Under the pieces are notes generated by a model that was not told the origin of the DNA, did no database searches, and worked only from the letters and a program-made list of their open reading frames with translations. Of a stretch of DNA of 64,000 nt, positions 38,461 to 46,976 are shown in pieces. A program made the position numbers and the translations under genes. Location of the stretch: NCBI GenBank assembly GCA_003216615.1, contig QCIP01000007.1:42964-106963 (forward strand), given 5' to 3'. This DNA comes from Prochlorococcus sp. AG-402-M15. GTDB lineage: Bacteria; Cyanobacteriota; Cyanobacteriia; PCC-6307; Cyanobiaceae. Each line of letters begins with the position of its first letter. Positions within the stretch are counted from its first letter, which is position 1.

Positions 38461-38790
38461 TCAGCACTTATTCAGAATAGATTCCCATCTTTGTTGGCTT
38501 GCTTTTATTGCTTGCATTGGTGGATTAGTTCCCTCTATTTCAAAGGCTTTAATTAAGGATTTATTTGCTAATAAGCCTAGTCTTGCTGCCTCTCTTTGCC
38601 TAGAGCATACTTTTTCCCTTGAGCCTCCTTTTAGACTGTTTTCGATTTCTTTTAGAATCTGGCTAGCTTTATTGGATTTAGAATAAAAATCATTCATATA
38701 AAAATCAAGTGCCGTATCAGCATAAATTTCAACTGGAGAGATGATTGTAATTAAGCAGACTAACAAACTTGTAAATACAAATATTTTCAT
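38461..38790 (-). CDS. small exported protein, unknown function
   Basis: 109 aa with a clear signal peptide (MKIFVFTSLLVCLITIISPVEIYA, cleavage near 24). The mature part is helical and Lys/Ser-rich and has two Cys (KVCSRQRE and the last residue), which could form a disulfide. No family is recognised. It lies 7 bp downstream of the polytopic membrane protein gene on the same strand, so it is probably co-transcribed. Confidence 0.6.
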   Translation of the reverse strand: MKIFVFTSLLVCLITIISPVEIYADTALDFYMNDFYSKSNKASQILKEIENSLKGGSREKVCSRQREAARLGLLANKSLIKAFEIEGTNPPMQAIKASQQRWESILNKC

Positions 38791-38797
38791 AAGAATC

Positions 38798-39382
38798 TTA
38801 AGTAAATTTTTTATTCGATCTCTTTAATACTAAATAGAAGGTAACAACGCTAATTGTTCCAGATGGGCCTATTAAAACGTGCCAAAATTGATCACCACTA
38901 ATTGAGAGATTTGTTCCAAAAAAAGTTGTAGAAAAAATACCAAATATTGGGTAAAGGATAATAAGCCAATCTTTAAAAACTCTTTGCCAATTAATTATTA
39001 GAAAAATACTTATTATTACTTGGAATAACAGTGATATTGATTTATCTATTATTAGGTAAGAAACTATTGAACATATTGATAAAAAAAGATTTGTTCTTAT
39101 AGTGAGTTTATTATTAGTAACTGATATTGATAAAAGTGTTAAACCTAAAGATAGAAAAGAATAAAATAACCAATTATATATTGAAGAATGATCAATATAA
39201 ATCCAATCTGTTTGAGTATGATCTATCATTTCAAACATAGAAGCTAAACCCATAAAAATAAAACTAAAAGGAATTAATGAATTATTTTTAATGTTTTTGA
39301 ATTTGCGGATAGATTTAATCCCAATAAATAAGGGAATAATAACTGCTTGAAAATGTGCTAAAAATAAAATTGAAAAAAACAA
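38798..39382 (-). CDS. polytopic membrane protein, unknown family
   Basis: 194 aa with six or seven hydrophobic segments. Polar residues repeat at membrane edges: EMIDHTQTDWIYIDHSS near residues 52-68 and GDQFWHVLIGPSGT near 163-176. Conserved-looking Asp/His pairs inside a seven-helix layout recall CREST-type membrane hydrolases (ceramidase/PAQR-like), but I cannot confirm the signature. Middle gene of a three-gene minus-strand run. Confidence 0.5.
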   Translation of the reverse strand: MFFSILFLAHFQAVIIPLFIGIKSIRKFKNIKNNSLIPFSFIFMGLASMFEMIDHTQTDWIYIDHSSIYNWLFYSFLSLGLTLLSISVTNNKLTIRTNLFLSICSIVSYLIIDKSISLLFQVIISIFLIINWQRVFKDWLIILYPIFGIFSTTFFGTNLSISGDQFWHVLIGPSGTISVVTFYLVLKRSNKKFT

Positions 39383-39439
39383 ATTAAATTTTTAAATCCT
39401 CATCTTAGATCAATATTTAATAAAAAATATAGTATTTGA

Positions 39440-39652
39440 TTATCTTAAAAAAGAAAAGTACCATCTCAAAACAACTATTATTAGTATTGTAAGGACGAAA
39501 GGAAAGGCAGGATATCGCGTTTGAAAGTCTGCAGGTGGCCAAGGTGACCATGATATGAGCCTTCCTTGAACTTTCTTTGGAGGTTTTGATCTCTTCACAT
39601 TTGATGTAATAAAGTCGTTATTCGCAAAACCTTTATTCATAATTTCTTTCAA
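39440..39652 (-). CDS. small C-terminally anchored protein, unknown function
   Basis: 70 aa. The soluble part is basic and Pro-rich (KRSKPPKKVQGRLISWSPWPPADF), followed by one membrane span (FPFVLTILIIVVLRWYF) at the C-terminus. No family is recognised. It lies upstream of, and codirectional with, the polytopic protein gene. Confidence 0.5.
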   Translation of the reverse strand: MKEIMNKGFANNDFITSNVKRSKPPKKVQGRLISWSPWPPADFQTRYPAFPFVLTILIIVVLRWYFSFLR

Positions 39653-39875
39653 AATAGTATCTTAATAATATATTGAAAAGAAAAGCTTAATGAGGCAAAC
39701 CCTAAATTTGTTTTTGTTATCGCTTTAAAGTTAATAATGGATTTTATTATTGAAAAAATAAATCACTTTGAAGTAATAAGTGGTTAGTAACGACTTTTAA
39801 TTCAAAGAAAAAATTTAAATAAGTTTATTTTGTTTCGGTCTAAAATATAATAATTAATAAAGTTTAAGAATAAAA

Positions 39876-40400
39876 TTGAATAAACGAATTTTTTATAAAA
39901 ACTTACTTTTTTTAACCATTATTTCTGGCTTTGGTTTATTTAATGGAATTAAGGCAGAAAGTGATAATTTCGACTACGTAAAATCATGCAGAAGTTATCC
40001 TTACAAAAATGGTATTAATTTTAAGATTAGACCAAACAATTCATTTCAAATTTTATCAACTTCAAATATTGAAGTATTAGATAATTTTGTATCTTTTGCA
40101 CTTGATGAGGCTGAATTAACGGCTAAAACAAATTTAGCTGATTTCTTGAAACTGAATGATATTTCAAGTGAAGAGGATCTCATTAAAAAATTAAACATCC
40201 GAAAAGATGGAAGACTTATTAGAAGAAAATCTCAAGTGCAAAAGGATATTGATTTTTTTAAATTTATCTTTATAGATGGATTTAAAGGAATAGTTTTGAT
40301 TGATAGTTGTCTTAAAAATGGAAAGAGCGTAATAGTGACTGTAGAAGTGACAGATAAAACTTATAAAATGGCTGAATTTTTAGAGAAAAGAATGAAATAA
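39876..40400 (+). CDS. exported LPP20/FlgT-N-like domain protein
   Basis: 174 aa with a signal peptide (cleavage after KA at about 27). The mature domain resembles the next gene's product: a short Cys-containing start, SFALDEAELTAKTNLADFLK helix, NIRKDGR turn, and GIVLIDSCLKNGKSVIVTVEVT strand. This alpha/beta layout is like the LPP20/FlgT-N domain of envelope ring proteins; that family link is inferred, while the relation to the neighbour is visible directly. First gene of the putative envelope locus. It starts with TTG at 39876 and follows a 220-bp gap without a recognised gene. Confidence 0.6.
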   Translation: MNKRIFYKNLLFLTIISGFGLFNGIKAESDNFDYVKSCRSYPYKNGINFKIRPNNSFQILSTSNIEVLDNFVSFALDEAELTAKTNLADFLKLNDISSEEDLIKKLNIRKDGRLIRRKSQVQKDIDFFKFIFIDGFKGIVLIDSCLKNGKSVIVTVEVTDKTYKMAEFLEKRMK

Positions 40401-40473
40401 AATAAATATTAAGAAAAATTTAAGAAAATAAGTTACAGTATGTTATTATTTTAGCAATTTCTTAACTCTCGAC

Positions 40474-41106
40474 ATGAAATTCTCAATACTTCCTGTATGT
40501 TTGATTTCTTCTTTAGCTTTATTAAACCCTACGGCAGCTATTGCTGAAGGGACTTGCGAAGGTTATAAATACAAGGGAAAACAAAGCAAAATAGAACCTA
40601 CTGAAAAAGGTCTTAAAATTGTCACAACAGCTCAAGCCTCTGTATTAGCCGATGATGCTGATTTAGTTGATATGGCTTTGGAAGAAGCAGATGCTTCTGC
40701 AAGAACGATGATTCAACAGTTTATTAAAACTGAAATAGATAGCAGAAAAGATTTTTCTGATAGCTCTGTACAGAACATAACTATTAATCCTGATGGGAAA
40801 AAGTTTGATGTTGAGAAAACAAAAACGCAATTAAAAGAAATGTCCTTAGCAGCAGCTGGCTTACAAAGAGGTGTTGTGCCATTAGGTAGTTGTTATACAC
40901 CAGGTAAATTTGTGAGAGTCACTGTTGGAGTAAAACCTGAAACAGTATTAGCAGCTGGAAATATGGATGCAACTATGAGTGGCCCTTTCAAAGGCATAGA
41001 TCAGTCTTCAGATCAATCTGGAAATACAGTTGATGGTGTATCGGCTGACCGAATGGGACCTTACAACACAATGAAGGGATATTCAGGTCTCAACGAAGAT
41101 TTTTAA
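40474..41106 (+). CDS. exported LPP20/FlgT-N-like domain protein
   Basis: 210 aa with a signal peptide ending AIAEGTC (cleavage near 24; the Cys is 3 residues into the mature part, not a lipobox). The core domain (DMALEEADASARTMIQQFIK, TINPDGK, GVVPLGSCYTPGKFVRVTVGVK) aligns with the upstream 174-aa protein. It has an added Ser/Gly/Asp-rich C-terminal tail (residues 165-210) of low complexity. Envelope location is inferred. It lies 73 bp after its paralogue and 85 bp before the double-domain protein. Confidence 0.6.
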   Translation: MKFSILPVCLISSLALLNPTAAIAEGTCEGYKYKGKQSKIEPTEKGLKIVTTAQASVLADDADLVDMALEEADASARTMIQQFIKTEIDSRKDFSDSSVQNITINPDGKKFDVEKTKTQLKEMSLAAAGLQRGVVPLGSCYTPGKFVRVTVGVKPETVLAAGNMDATMSGPFKGIDQSSDQSGNTVDGVSADRMGPYNTMKGYSGLNEDF

Positions 41107-41191
41107 AAAAAACAACTCATAGAATTTTTTTAGTTAGACAACGTTCATATTAGGGATTTTTCTAGTTTCAATTTTTATTTTTGTATTAAAA

Positions 41192-42898
41192 ATGTTTAGT
41201 AAGTCAAGCAAGGTTTTCATAAAAGTTTTACTTTTAACTTTGTTAACGCCTTTAAATCCCTCTATGGTTTTATCCAAGAGTATTCTTCATGATAATACTA
41301 ATGAGGTAATTGCTAATAACAATAATATTGTCACTGTTGAGGTAAAAGGAAAAGGCTTAACGATAGATAAGGCTATTCAGAAAGCAGCGGTAAATGCTTT
41401 AAAAAAGGTCGCAGGTACTTTTATTGATTCTGAAACTTTAATTAAAAATGAAATAAAAATACAAAATGATTTAGTAGATAAAACAAAATCTATGAATAAA
41501 AAAGTACGAAATTATTCTCAAGGATCTATCCAAAATTATGAAGTTTTAGATTTTGAAAAAGTAGGATCTTTTTACGAAGTTAACGCGAGATTTGATGTTA
41601 GGCTTGCTGAATTTAAAACTTATATAAAAGAGCTTGGATATGGTTCGAAAAAAGTTAAAAAGGGATTATTTGCAAAAGTAATGTCTGAGAACAAAGAATC
41701 TGATAGTAAGATAGGTTTTTTTAAAAAGGTTGTTCTGCCTATTAGAGATGCAGAAGTATTAGATATTTCTATAGGAGAACCAGTTTCTGCAAAATCTTTT
41801 ATTGCTCCTTCTAGAAAAGATAACGAGACTGTTATCAGTAAAGGTTATGGAAGTTCTTTGGATTTAGCAGTCCAAGATGCAGCAGCTAATGCATTAACAA
41901 AAGTAGTTGGATCGTTTATGGATGCAGAAACGTATTTACGAAATAAAATTGAGATTCAAAATGCAATAGTTAAACGTTCTAAGAATATAAGTGTTGATGT
42001 AAAAGATTACTCCAAAGGGTCCATAACATATTTTGAAGTTACAGATCAATCAAATAGGGATGGAGTTTATAAAGTTGAGGCAATCGTTACAGTTGGATTA
42101 GATGATTTCAATACTTATTTAAATGATTTGTTTGCGTTTGGCTCAAATGTTTCCTCGTATTCAGATAGTTTATGCATGAAAACATTTGGTTATGATGGAG
42201 TATGTAATAAAGATTTCAGTTTTTTCAGAGAAACTAATTTAGTTCCAGATAATACTATATTATTACCTTTCCAAATAAGTTTAAAAGATGGTTTTCTAGA
42301 AAATATTAATACCATTTTGAGTAAGATCAAGAGTGAAAAGATCGCATTTAATCCTTCACCTTTTAGTTCTTATAATTTTTCTGATTTTGACCCTACTGAG
42401 GATCATATTCTAACTATTATCGAACTCAATCAAAATAAACCAAAAGTAAATAAATATGTTTTAAAAGGTGCTAAATCAACCTTAAGAAAATTAAATTCAA
42501 CATCAAGAAAAAGTCCAGATGAAATAATTTTGTATGGTATTTCTTGTGGTTTGAAAGATGGATCTAAGGTTGAGAGCAAAGAGTTAGAAATACGCTTTTT
42601 GGATGAAAATGGTGTCTCTCTAAAAACGGTGAATCCTAATTGCTTAGATTCATCTGTTAATTCTTCCTTTAAGATTTTTGAGGCTCCCATAAATGATTTA
42701 TACAATACTCAAATACTTGAAAAGCCTTGGGGTTCTCTTTATACACGAACAGATGAATGTCTAGAAAAAGCAAGTTCTCAAGATTTTGAATTATGCGAAA
42801 CTCAGATTATTACAAAAAGATCATTTTGGCTTGCAATCCAATTCGATGATTTAAGTATTCTTAACGAAGTCGCAGAAGTTGAAATTAGCTACAAGTAA
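41192..42898 (+). CDS. large exported protein with tandem LPP20/FlgT-N-like domains
   Basis: 568 aa. An N-terminal hydrophobic signal (residues 8-28) is followed by two copies of one domain. Copy A is at about 47-148 (KAIQKAAVNALKKVAGTFID, EIKIQNDLVDKTKS) and copy B at about 213-314 (LAVQDAAANALTKVVGSFMD, KIEIQNAIVKRSKN). The internal repeat is obvious. The C-terminal 250 residues form a separate beta-rich domain containing several Cys. Similar domains occur in FlgT and in proteins encoded beside CsgG homologues. It is convergent with the csgG-family gene. Confidence 0.65.
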   Translation: MFSKSSKVFIKVLLLTLLTPLNPSMVLSKSILHDNTNEVIANNNNIVTVEVKGKGLTIDKAIQKAAVNALKKVAGTFIDSETLIKNEIKIQNDLVDKTKSMNKKVRNYSQGSIQNYEVLDFEKVGSFYEVNARFDVRLAEFKTYIKELGYGSKKVKKGLFAKVMSENKESDSKIGFFKKVVLPIRDAEVLDISIGEPVSAKSFIAPSRKDNETVISKGYGSSLDLAVQDAAANALTKVVGSFMDAETYLRNKIEIQNAIVKRSKNISVDVKDYSKGSITYFEVTDQSNRDGVYKVEAIVTVGLDDFNTYLNDLFAFGSNVSSYSDSLCMKTFGYDGVCNKDFSFFRETNLVPDNTILLPFQISLKDGFLENINTILSKIKSEKIAFNPSPFSSYNFSDFDPTEDHILTIIELNQNKPKVNKYVLKGAKSTLRKLNSTSRKSPDEIILYGISCGLKDGSKVESKELEIRFLDENGVSLKTVNPNCLDSSVNSSFKIFEAPINDLYNTQILEKPWGSLYTRTDECLEKASSQDFELCETQIITKRSFWLAIQFDDLSILNEVAEVEISYK

Positions 42899-42929
42899 TT
42901 TAACTTTAATATTTTTTTAAAGATTACTA

Positions 42930-43745
42930 TTAATCAAAGTTTAACAAATCCATTGTATTAGATCTTCTTTTTTGGTCCTGTGCTTCAAACTCTGCTAAAC
43001 ATCCATCTCTCCTCACTAAAACGCAACTAACATAATCTGATGCATTTATCATAGCTGCACGTATAGCTTTTTTCCTTGGTACTTTTTGTTCAACGACCTT
43101 ACTTTTTTTCTGTTTAATAGAGCCAAATACTCCTCCCATTAATTGTGCTCCTCTGGAATTAGAACCACTACTTATTAAATTTCCAATTCCACTCATGTCT
43201 GCATCTGAAGATGAAACTTCTTGAGTATTTTTAGCTGTTGCTTCAACGGTTTTAGAGGCAACGATTTCTCCAGTTGTTGAGTTAACAATTCTTAAATCTA
43301 GCGCTATGTAAACTTTGGATTCCATAGTGCTCTTTGATTCGGAAATCCCCATAAAACCTCCACTACTTGAAGAGGCAACTTTACCCGCATCTTCATCGTA
43401 AGCACTAATACTTCCAAGAACAATAAACTGTGCACCCTTCATTTGGCCTGTTTTTGCAGTGCTGTTATTTCTAGCTGTTTTAGATACTATACCTAATGCA
43501 GCGAGTTCTTGTTCAGAAAGGACATCATCTAATTTTTGCCTTTCTACAATGCTTACGCCTGCGTTGCTGAGTTCATTTGAGAGGACATCTGCTAATTGTT
43601 TACTCATCTTGTCACTCCACCAAGGTAAATTTCCAGATTTATCTTTAAAATCAGGCACAGATACAGTAGGCGAAGCAAAAGCAATAGTTGGTAATGAAAG
43701 AATAAGTGTTCCAACTAAGGCTATTCCTTTTCTTATGATTCTCAT
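42930..43745 (-). CDS. CsgG-family outer-membrane/envelope protein
   Basis: 271 aa. The CsgG-like domain runs from about residue 25 (PTVSVPDFKDKSGN) through ADVLSNELSNAGVSIVERQKLDDVLSEQELAALG and QFIVLGSISAYDED to the STTGEIVASKTVEA strand near 165-178, matching CsgG/HfaB layout. The signal peptide ends AFAS with no Cys at +1, so, unlike E. coli CsgG, it is not a lipoprotein. The rest is Ser/Gly-rich then basic. A pore for export is a family inference; no curlin gene (csgA/B) is nearby. Confidence 0.82.
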   Translation of the reverse strand: MRIIRKGIALVGTLILSLPTIAFASPTVSVPDFKDKSGNLPWWSDKMSKQLADVLSNELSNAGVSIVERQKLDDVLSEQELAALGIVSKTARNNSTAKTGQMKGAQFIVLGSISAYDEDAGKVASSSSGGFMGISESKSTMESKVYIALDLRIVNSTTGEIVASKTVEATAKNTQEVSSSDADMSGIGNLISSGSNSRGAQLMGGVFGSIKQKKSKVVEQKVPRKKAIRAAMINASDYVSCVLVRRDGCLAEFEAQDQKRRSNTMDLLNFD

Positions 43746-44005
43746 GATTAGTAGTATATTTTAAATATTAAAAAAATTATAAAATAGTAGAATATGCTAT
43801 TTAGAATTTAATTAAACTTATGTAATACTATATAAAAAAACTGAATTAATTATCTTTTTAACAATTAGATAAAATCAAGAATTAAACAAATAAATATCAT
43901 TATTTAATAAAATATTTATCATTTAATGAATTTTATTTATCTATTAATCTTTATGTAAAAATCATATTTAAATTGAAGTATATTTGTTGTAAATACCTTT
44001 TAGTT

Positions 44006-44773
44006 ATGCGAATTTTATTAATTTCGTTTTTGGCAATACCCTTTATAGCGATTTCAAGTCAAGTTAAACTATTGGCTGTAGATATAAACTGCAATTCTCC
44101 TGTTTGGAAAAATAGAAAACCTTGTATTGGTAAAATAAAAAAAGAAAAATCTCCTTATGGAAGTTGGTTCCCATTTGGATTTAATAAAAAAGGTTTACCA
44201 GTAAATTGGGCTCAGCTTTTAAGTTATAGGGATTTAAACGAAAACTCCTTTAGACTAATTAGTAAATTCACTTATCCTGATAAAGAAAAAAAAGAAGGAA
44301 AGTTAGATATTAATTGCCTAAACAAAGACTATTATATTAGACCATCTGGTGTAATGTCTCAAAAATCAACATGGGCAAAAATCCCTAAAAATTCAGGCGT
44401 GGAAACTCTTGCAAAATATTTTTGTAAAAATACTTCAGCGAGAGGATATTGGGGATATACGGAAGGAACAAGATATCTTTGGGATATTTCTGTACCCGTT
44501 GCAAAAGCTGATGAGGTCACTGGTAAATGGATTCAACACTCAGATGGACTGGGTTGGTTTAATACTGATATACAACAACAAGCTAATTCAATTATTTACT
44601 CTTATTTTTCAACGAAAACTGGCAAATATTTATGGATTAATACTAGTTGTAGTGAAAATCTAAGTTCAATTCTATATCAACCTAATAACAGTGTTGAAGG
44701 GATATGGTTAGGTCCTAAGCCAGGAAGAAGAAGAGGAACAAGCCTTGCTGTAAAAGAGAGATTTTGTCAATAA
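44006..44773 (+). CDS. exported Cys-containing protein, unknown function
   Basis: 255 aa from the ATG at 44006; an in-frame TTG at 43973 adds 11 residues but breaks the signal peptide logic. The signal peptide is MRILLISFLAIPFIAISSQVKLLA. The mature part has seven Cys spread over its length, aromatic-rich segments (ARGYWGYTEGTRYLWDI) and a basic end (GRRRGTSLAVKERFC). No family is recognised. It follows a 260-bp very AT-rich gap and belongs to the secreted-protein cluster. Confidence 0.6.
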   Translation: MRILLISFLAIPFIAISSQVKLLAVDINCNSPVWKNRKPCIGKIKKEKSPYGSWFPFGFNKKGLPVNWAQLLSYRDLNENSFRLISKFTYPDKEKKEGKLDINCLNKDYYIRPSGVMSQKSTWAKIPKNSGVETLAKYFCKNTSARGYWGYTEGTRYLWDISVPVAKADEVTGKWIQHSDGLGWFNTDIQQQANSIIYSYFSTKTGKYLWINTSCSENLSSILYQPNNSVEGIWLGPKPGRRRGTSLAVKERFCQ

Positions 44774-44791
44774 CTGAAATTTATTTTTAAA

Positions 44792-45142
44792 TTATTTATA
44801 TCTCTCAAGAATGTATAAATTGCCATTACATGTAACAGAATCTCCATTTCTTTTTGAGGTTTGAAAATTCTGCGAATTAAAACTTACAATCTGCCATCCA
44901 TCATTTGTCATTTCATCAAGCTTGCTTTTATCTCCATCAAATCCACAATACAGAAAGCCTGGAGTAAATCCACCTATTGGTAAGAATAAGGTAGATGTTT
45001 CTTTTTTTAGTATCTCTTTCTCTATTTCATTAGGTTTTGAATCTAAAACTTCCGAATCTTTATTTTCTGGCTCCGAATTTCGGCAGCTATATATTGTGAA
45101 TAAAAAAGCAATACCAATGAGAATTGAAAAAGATTTCTTCAT
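44792..45142 (-). CDS. putative small lipoprotein, unknown function
   Basis: 116 aa. The N-terminus MKKSFSILIGIAFLFTIYSC has a lipobox-like end (IYSC) for lipid attachment at Cys20, followed by a long acidic Glu/Lys linker. The C-terminal 60 residues hold FTPGFLYCGFDGD, DEMTNDGWQIVSF and a last Cys/Tyr-rich part. DEM-x-GW-x-VS recalls a DUF4177-like small domain, which is speculative. It is convergent with the 255-aa gene 18 bp away. Confidence 0.6.
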   Translation of the reverse strand: MKKSFSILIGIAFLFTIYSCRNSEPENKDSEVLDSKPNEIEKEILKKETSTLFLPIGGFTPGFLYCGFDGDKSKLDEMTNDGWQIVSFNSQNFQTSKRNGDSVTCNGNLYILERYK

Positions 45143-45321
45143 TAACAGTTGATTAAATTTATATTGATATTAAACATTATCATAAATTGAAAAATATTTT
45201 TAGATTAATTTATAAGTAAGTTAAATAGTTTAAATTTTTAGGTATATATTTTTGTTTTGTGAAAACTTTAACATTAAAGGTATATGAGATGTTTTATAGT
45301 GATTAAAATTTATGTTGTATT

Positions 45322-46098
45322 ATGAAAGCACTTACAAATATTTTATGGTGGGTTTGTTCTTGGATATCAATATTTATATTTTTCTTTTTATTAGGTACTT
45401 TTTTAGATAATACTGCTTTCGGTATATTCTTATTTATTATTTTGGCAGCAGGTTACTATTATTTAGTTTTTAGAAATCAAAATGAGAGAGTAAAAAAAGC
45501 AAATAGTAAGTTGTTAGATTATTTGATTGAAGGAGAATCAGTTATTGTCAAAGGATTAGATACAAGACCTTTTGCTTTATTTAAGAGAAGACAAATTTTT
45601 GCAGTTACTAATTCAAGGATAATCAGATTAGAAAGAGGTTTATTAGGTGGGTTTGATATGCTCGATTATCAGTGGAAGGATTTAATGGATGCCCAAATAT
45701 CAGAAAATGTTTTTCCTTCAATAACTGGCTCTACGCTTTCATTTACATTTCAAGCCAATAGTGAAGAGCCTATTGAAGTTTATCCTGAAATAGAAGTTGC
45801 ATCTAAGGCATATAGACATTCTCAAAAGGAAGAGCAGGCCTGGGAAGAAAAAAGGAGAGTTAGAGATATGGAAGAAAAACGTGCGGAATCTGGGGGAGTC
45901 TTTATAGGTCAAGGTTCTAATCCAATTCAATCAAATAATTCAGCAACTGATAATCAGAATAAACAGCAACAACCTAAAGTTGATGTAGCTGATGAACTTT
46001 TCAAGTTAAAAAAATTGCTTGATGAAGGTATTTTGAGTGATGCAGAGTTTCAAGAAATGAAGTCTAAAATTTTGTCTAGAACCACTCATAATTTTTGA
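45322..46098 (+). CDS. membrane PH-like domain protein with C-terminal SHOCT motif
   Basis: 258 aa. Two membrane segments (residues 7-48) are followed by a bacterial PH-like domain (about 55-160; LIEGESVIVKGL, IFAVTNSRIIRLERG, WKDLMDAQI), a charged coiled stretch, a Gln/Asn-rich linker and a final SHOCT motif (ADELFKLKKLLDEGILSDAEFQEMKSKIL at about 224-252). SHOCT modules mediate oligomerisation or sit on envelope proteins. Likely a membrane-surface adaptor; the partner is unknown. Confidence 0.75.
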   Translation: MKALTNILWWVCSWISIFIFFFLLGTFLDNTAFGIFLFIILAAGYYYLVFRNQNERVKKANSKLLDYLIEGESVIVKGLDTRPFALFKRRQIFAVTNSRIIRLERGLLGGFDMLDYQWKDLMDAQISENVFPSITGSTLSFTFQANSEEPIEVYPEIEVASKAYRHSQKEEQAWEEKRRVRDMEEKRAESGGVFIGQGSNPIQSNNSATDNQNKQQQPKVDVADELFKLKKLLDEGILSDAEFQEMKSKILSRTTHNF

Positions 46099-46169
46099 TA
46101 TTAAAAATGATTAAAAATTAATATGTAACTTTTTAGAGAATATGGGATAAAAATAAAATTATTTTTGAT

Positions 46170-46592
46170 CTAATCATCACTATTACCATAACTTCCTTCA
46201 TCAAATTCTTTACTCCAGTCACATTGATAAGCGTACCTTTTGTATAGTTTCCCAAATCCTTTTTTCACTATAAGTTCTTGAATATTCTCTTCATCTTTAA
46301 ATAATTCAGCAACAGTTCTTCCATATCTATCTTTAGTAATTCTTTTTATAGAAACTTCTTGATAAGCCACTAAATCATTTAAAAAATTTTTTGCAGACTT
46401 AGCTTGGATTGGTTTTGCATGCTCACCTTTTAATTCTGGAGTATCTATACACGCAAGTCTAATTGTTTCTCCTTTTGAAGTGGTACAAGTATCTCCATCG
46501 TAGCAGTTGTTTATAAAAACTTTTGGCAAAGATGCAATTACTGATTCAGCAAAAGTAATTGAAGCCATTAGCGGTAAAAGTAAGGAATTCAT
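46170..46592 (-). CDS. secreted thermonuclease (SNase family)
   Basis: 140 aa from the ATG at 46590-46592, which begins a good signal peptide (MNSLLLPLMASITFAESVIA). Starts up to 20 codons earlier exist but would bury it. SNase motifs are intact: CYDGDTCTTSKGETIRLACIDTPELKGE and DRYGRTVAELF, which include the calcium Asp, the two catalytic Arg and a Glu. It degrades extracellular or periplasmic DNA/RNA. It lies 122 bp from tRNA-Ser on the same strand. Confidence 0.88.
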   Translation of the reverse strand: MNSLLLPLMASITFAESVIASLPKVFINNCYDGDTCTTSKGETIRLACIDTPELKGEHAKPIQAKSAKNFLNDLVAYQEVSIKRITKDRYGRTVAELFKDEENIQELIVKKGFGKLYKRYAYQCDWSKEFDEGSYGNSDD

Positions 46593-46714
46593 TAATAAAT
46601 CTAGGTTATGAAGAAGATAACATTCCATTATCCTATGAATTAAATTTGGCATCTAGAATTTTAAATTTCAAGCTTATAAATTTTTATAACACCATATAAT
46701 TGATTTCTAAAAAC

Positions 46715-46800
46715 GGAGGGGGTGGGATTCGAACCCACGGTGCCCTTGCAGACACGCTAGTTTTCAAGACTAGAGCCTTAAACCACTCGACCACCCCTCC
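46715..46800 (-). tRNA. trnS: tRNA-Ser (UGA)
   Basis: 86-nt class II tRNA. On the minus strand it starts GGAGGGG and pairs with CCCCTCC at the 3' end. The D arm is followed by anticodon stem CTAGT/ACTAG with loop CTTGAAA (anticodon TGA), a long variable arm, and T stem GTGGG/CCCAC with loop TTCGAAT. No CCA is encoded. Its 5' half is duplicated at 47674-47719 and, diverged, at 47841-47884. Confidence 0.97.
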
Positions 46801-46803
46801 AGG
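46758..46803. repeat. 46-bp repeat, copy 1 (5' half of tRNA-Ser)
   Basis: Covers the tRNA 5' end to the anticodon stem plus three upstream bases. Perfect 46/46 match with 47674-47719 in the same orientation. This is the form of a tRNA-associated attachment (att) repeat left by site-specific integration. Confidence 0.9.
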
Positions 46804-46947
46804 GTTAGATATTTTGTTTTGACTTTTGAATTATAGCAGTATTGAGTTACAGAAAAGTTTTCTAATTTAGTAGATATTTAAAAATAAAAATATGGTTTTT
46901 GATTTTATTTTACTAAGAGTGTTTAAATAGGTTTTTTTATTGAAAAA

Positions 46948-46966
46948 TGATCTCTATGTGGTCTCC
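46948..46966 (+). repeat. 19-bp motif, copy 1 (TGATCTC-N4-TGGTCTCC)
   Basis: Two 7-8-bp near-identical units start 11 bp apart (46948 and 46959). The whole 19-mer matches 47552-47570 at 16 of 19 positions, same orientation, and the two copies flank the 170-aa gene. The site also contains ATGTGG-TCT-CCACAT, a 6-bp hairpin, so a role in ending that gene's transcript is the main alternative. Confidence 0.5.
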
Positions 46967-46976
46967 ACATTTATAT

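Noticed and set aside
46593..46652. Longer N-terminus of the secreted nuclease
   Set aside because: Twenty extra residues would precede and bury a good signal peptide that begins at the internal ATG.
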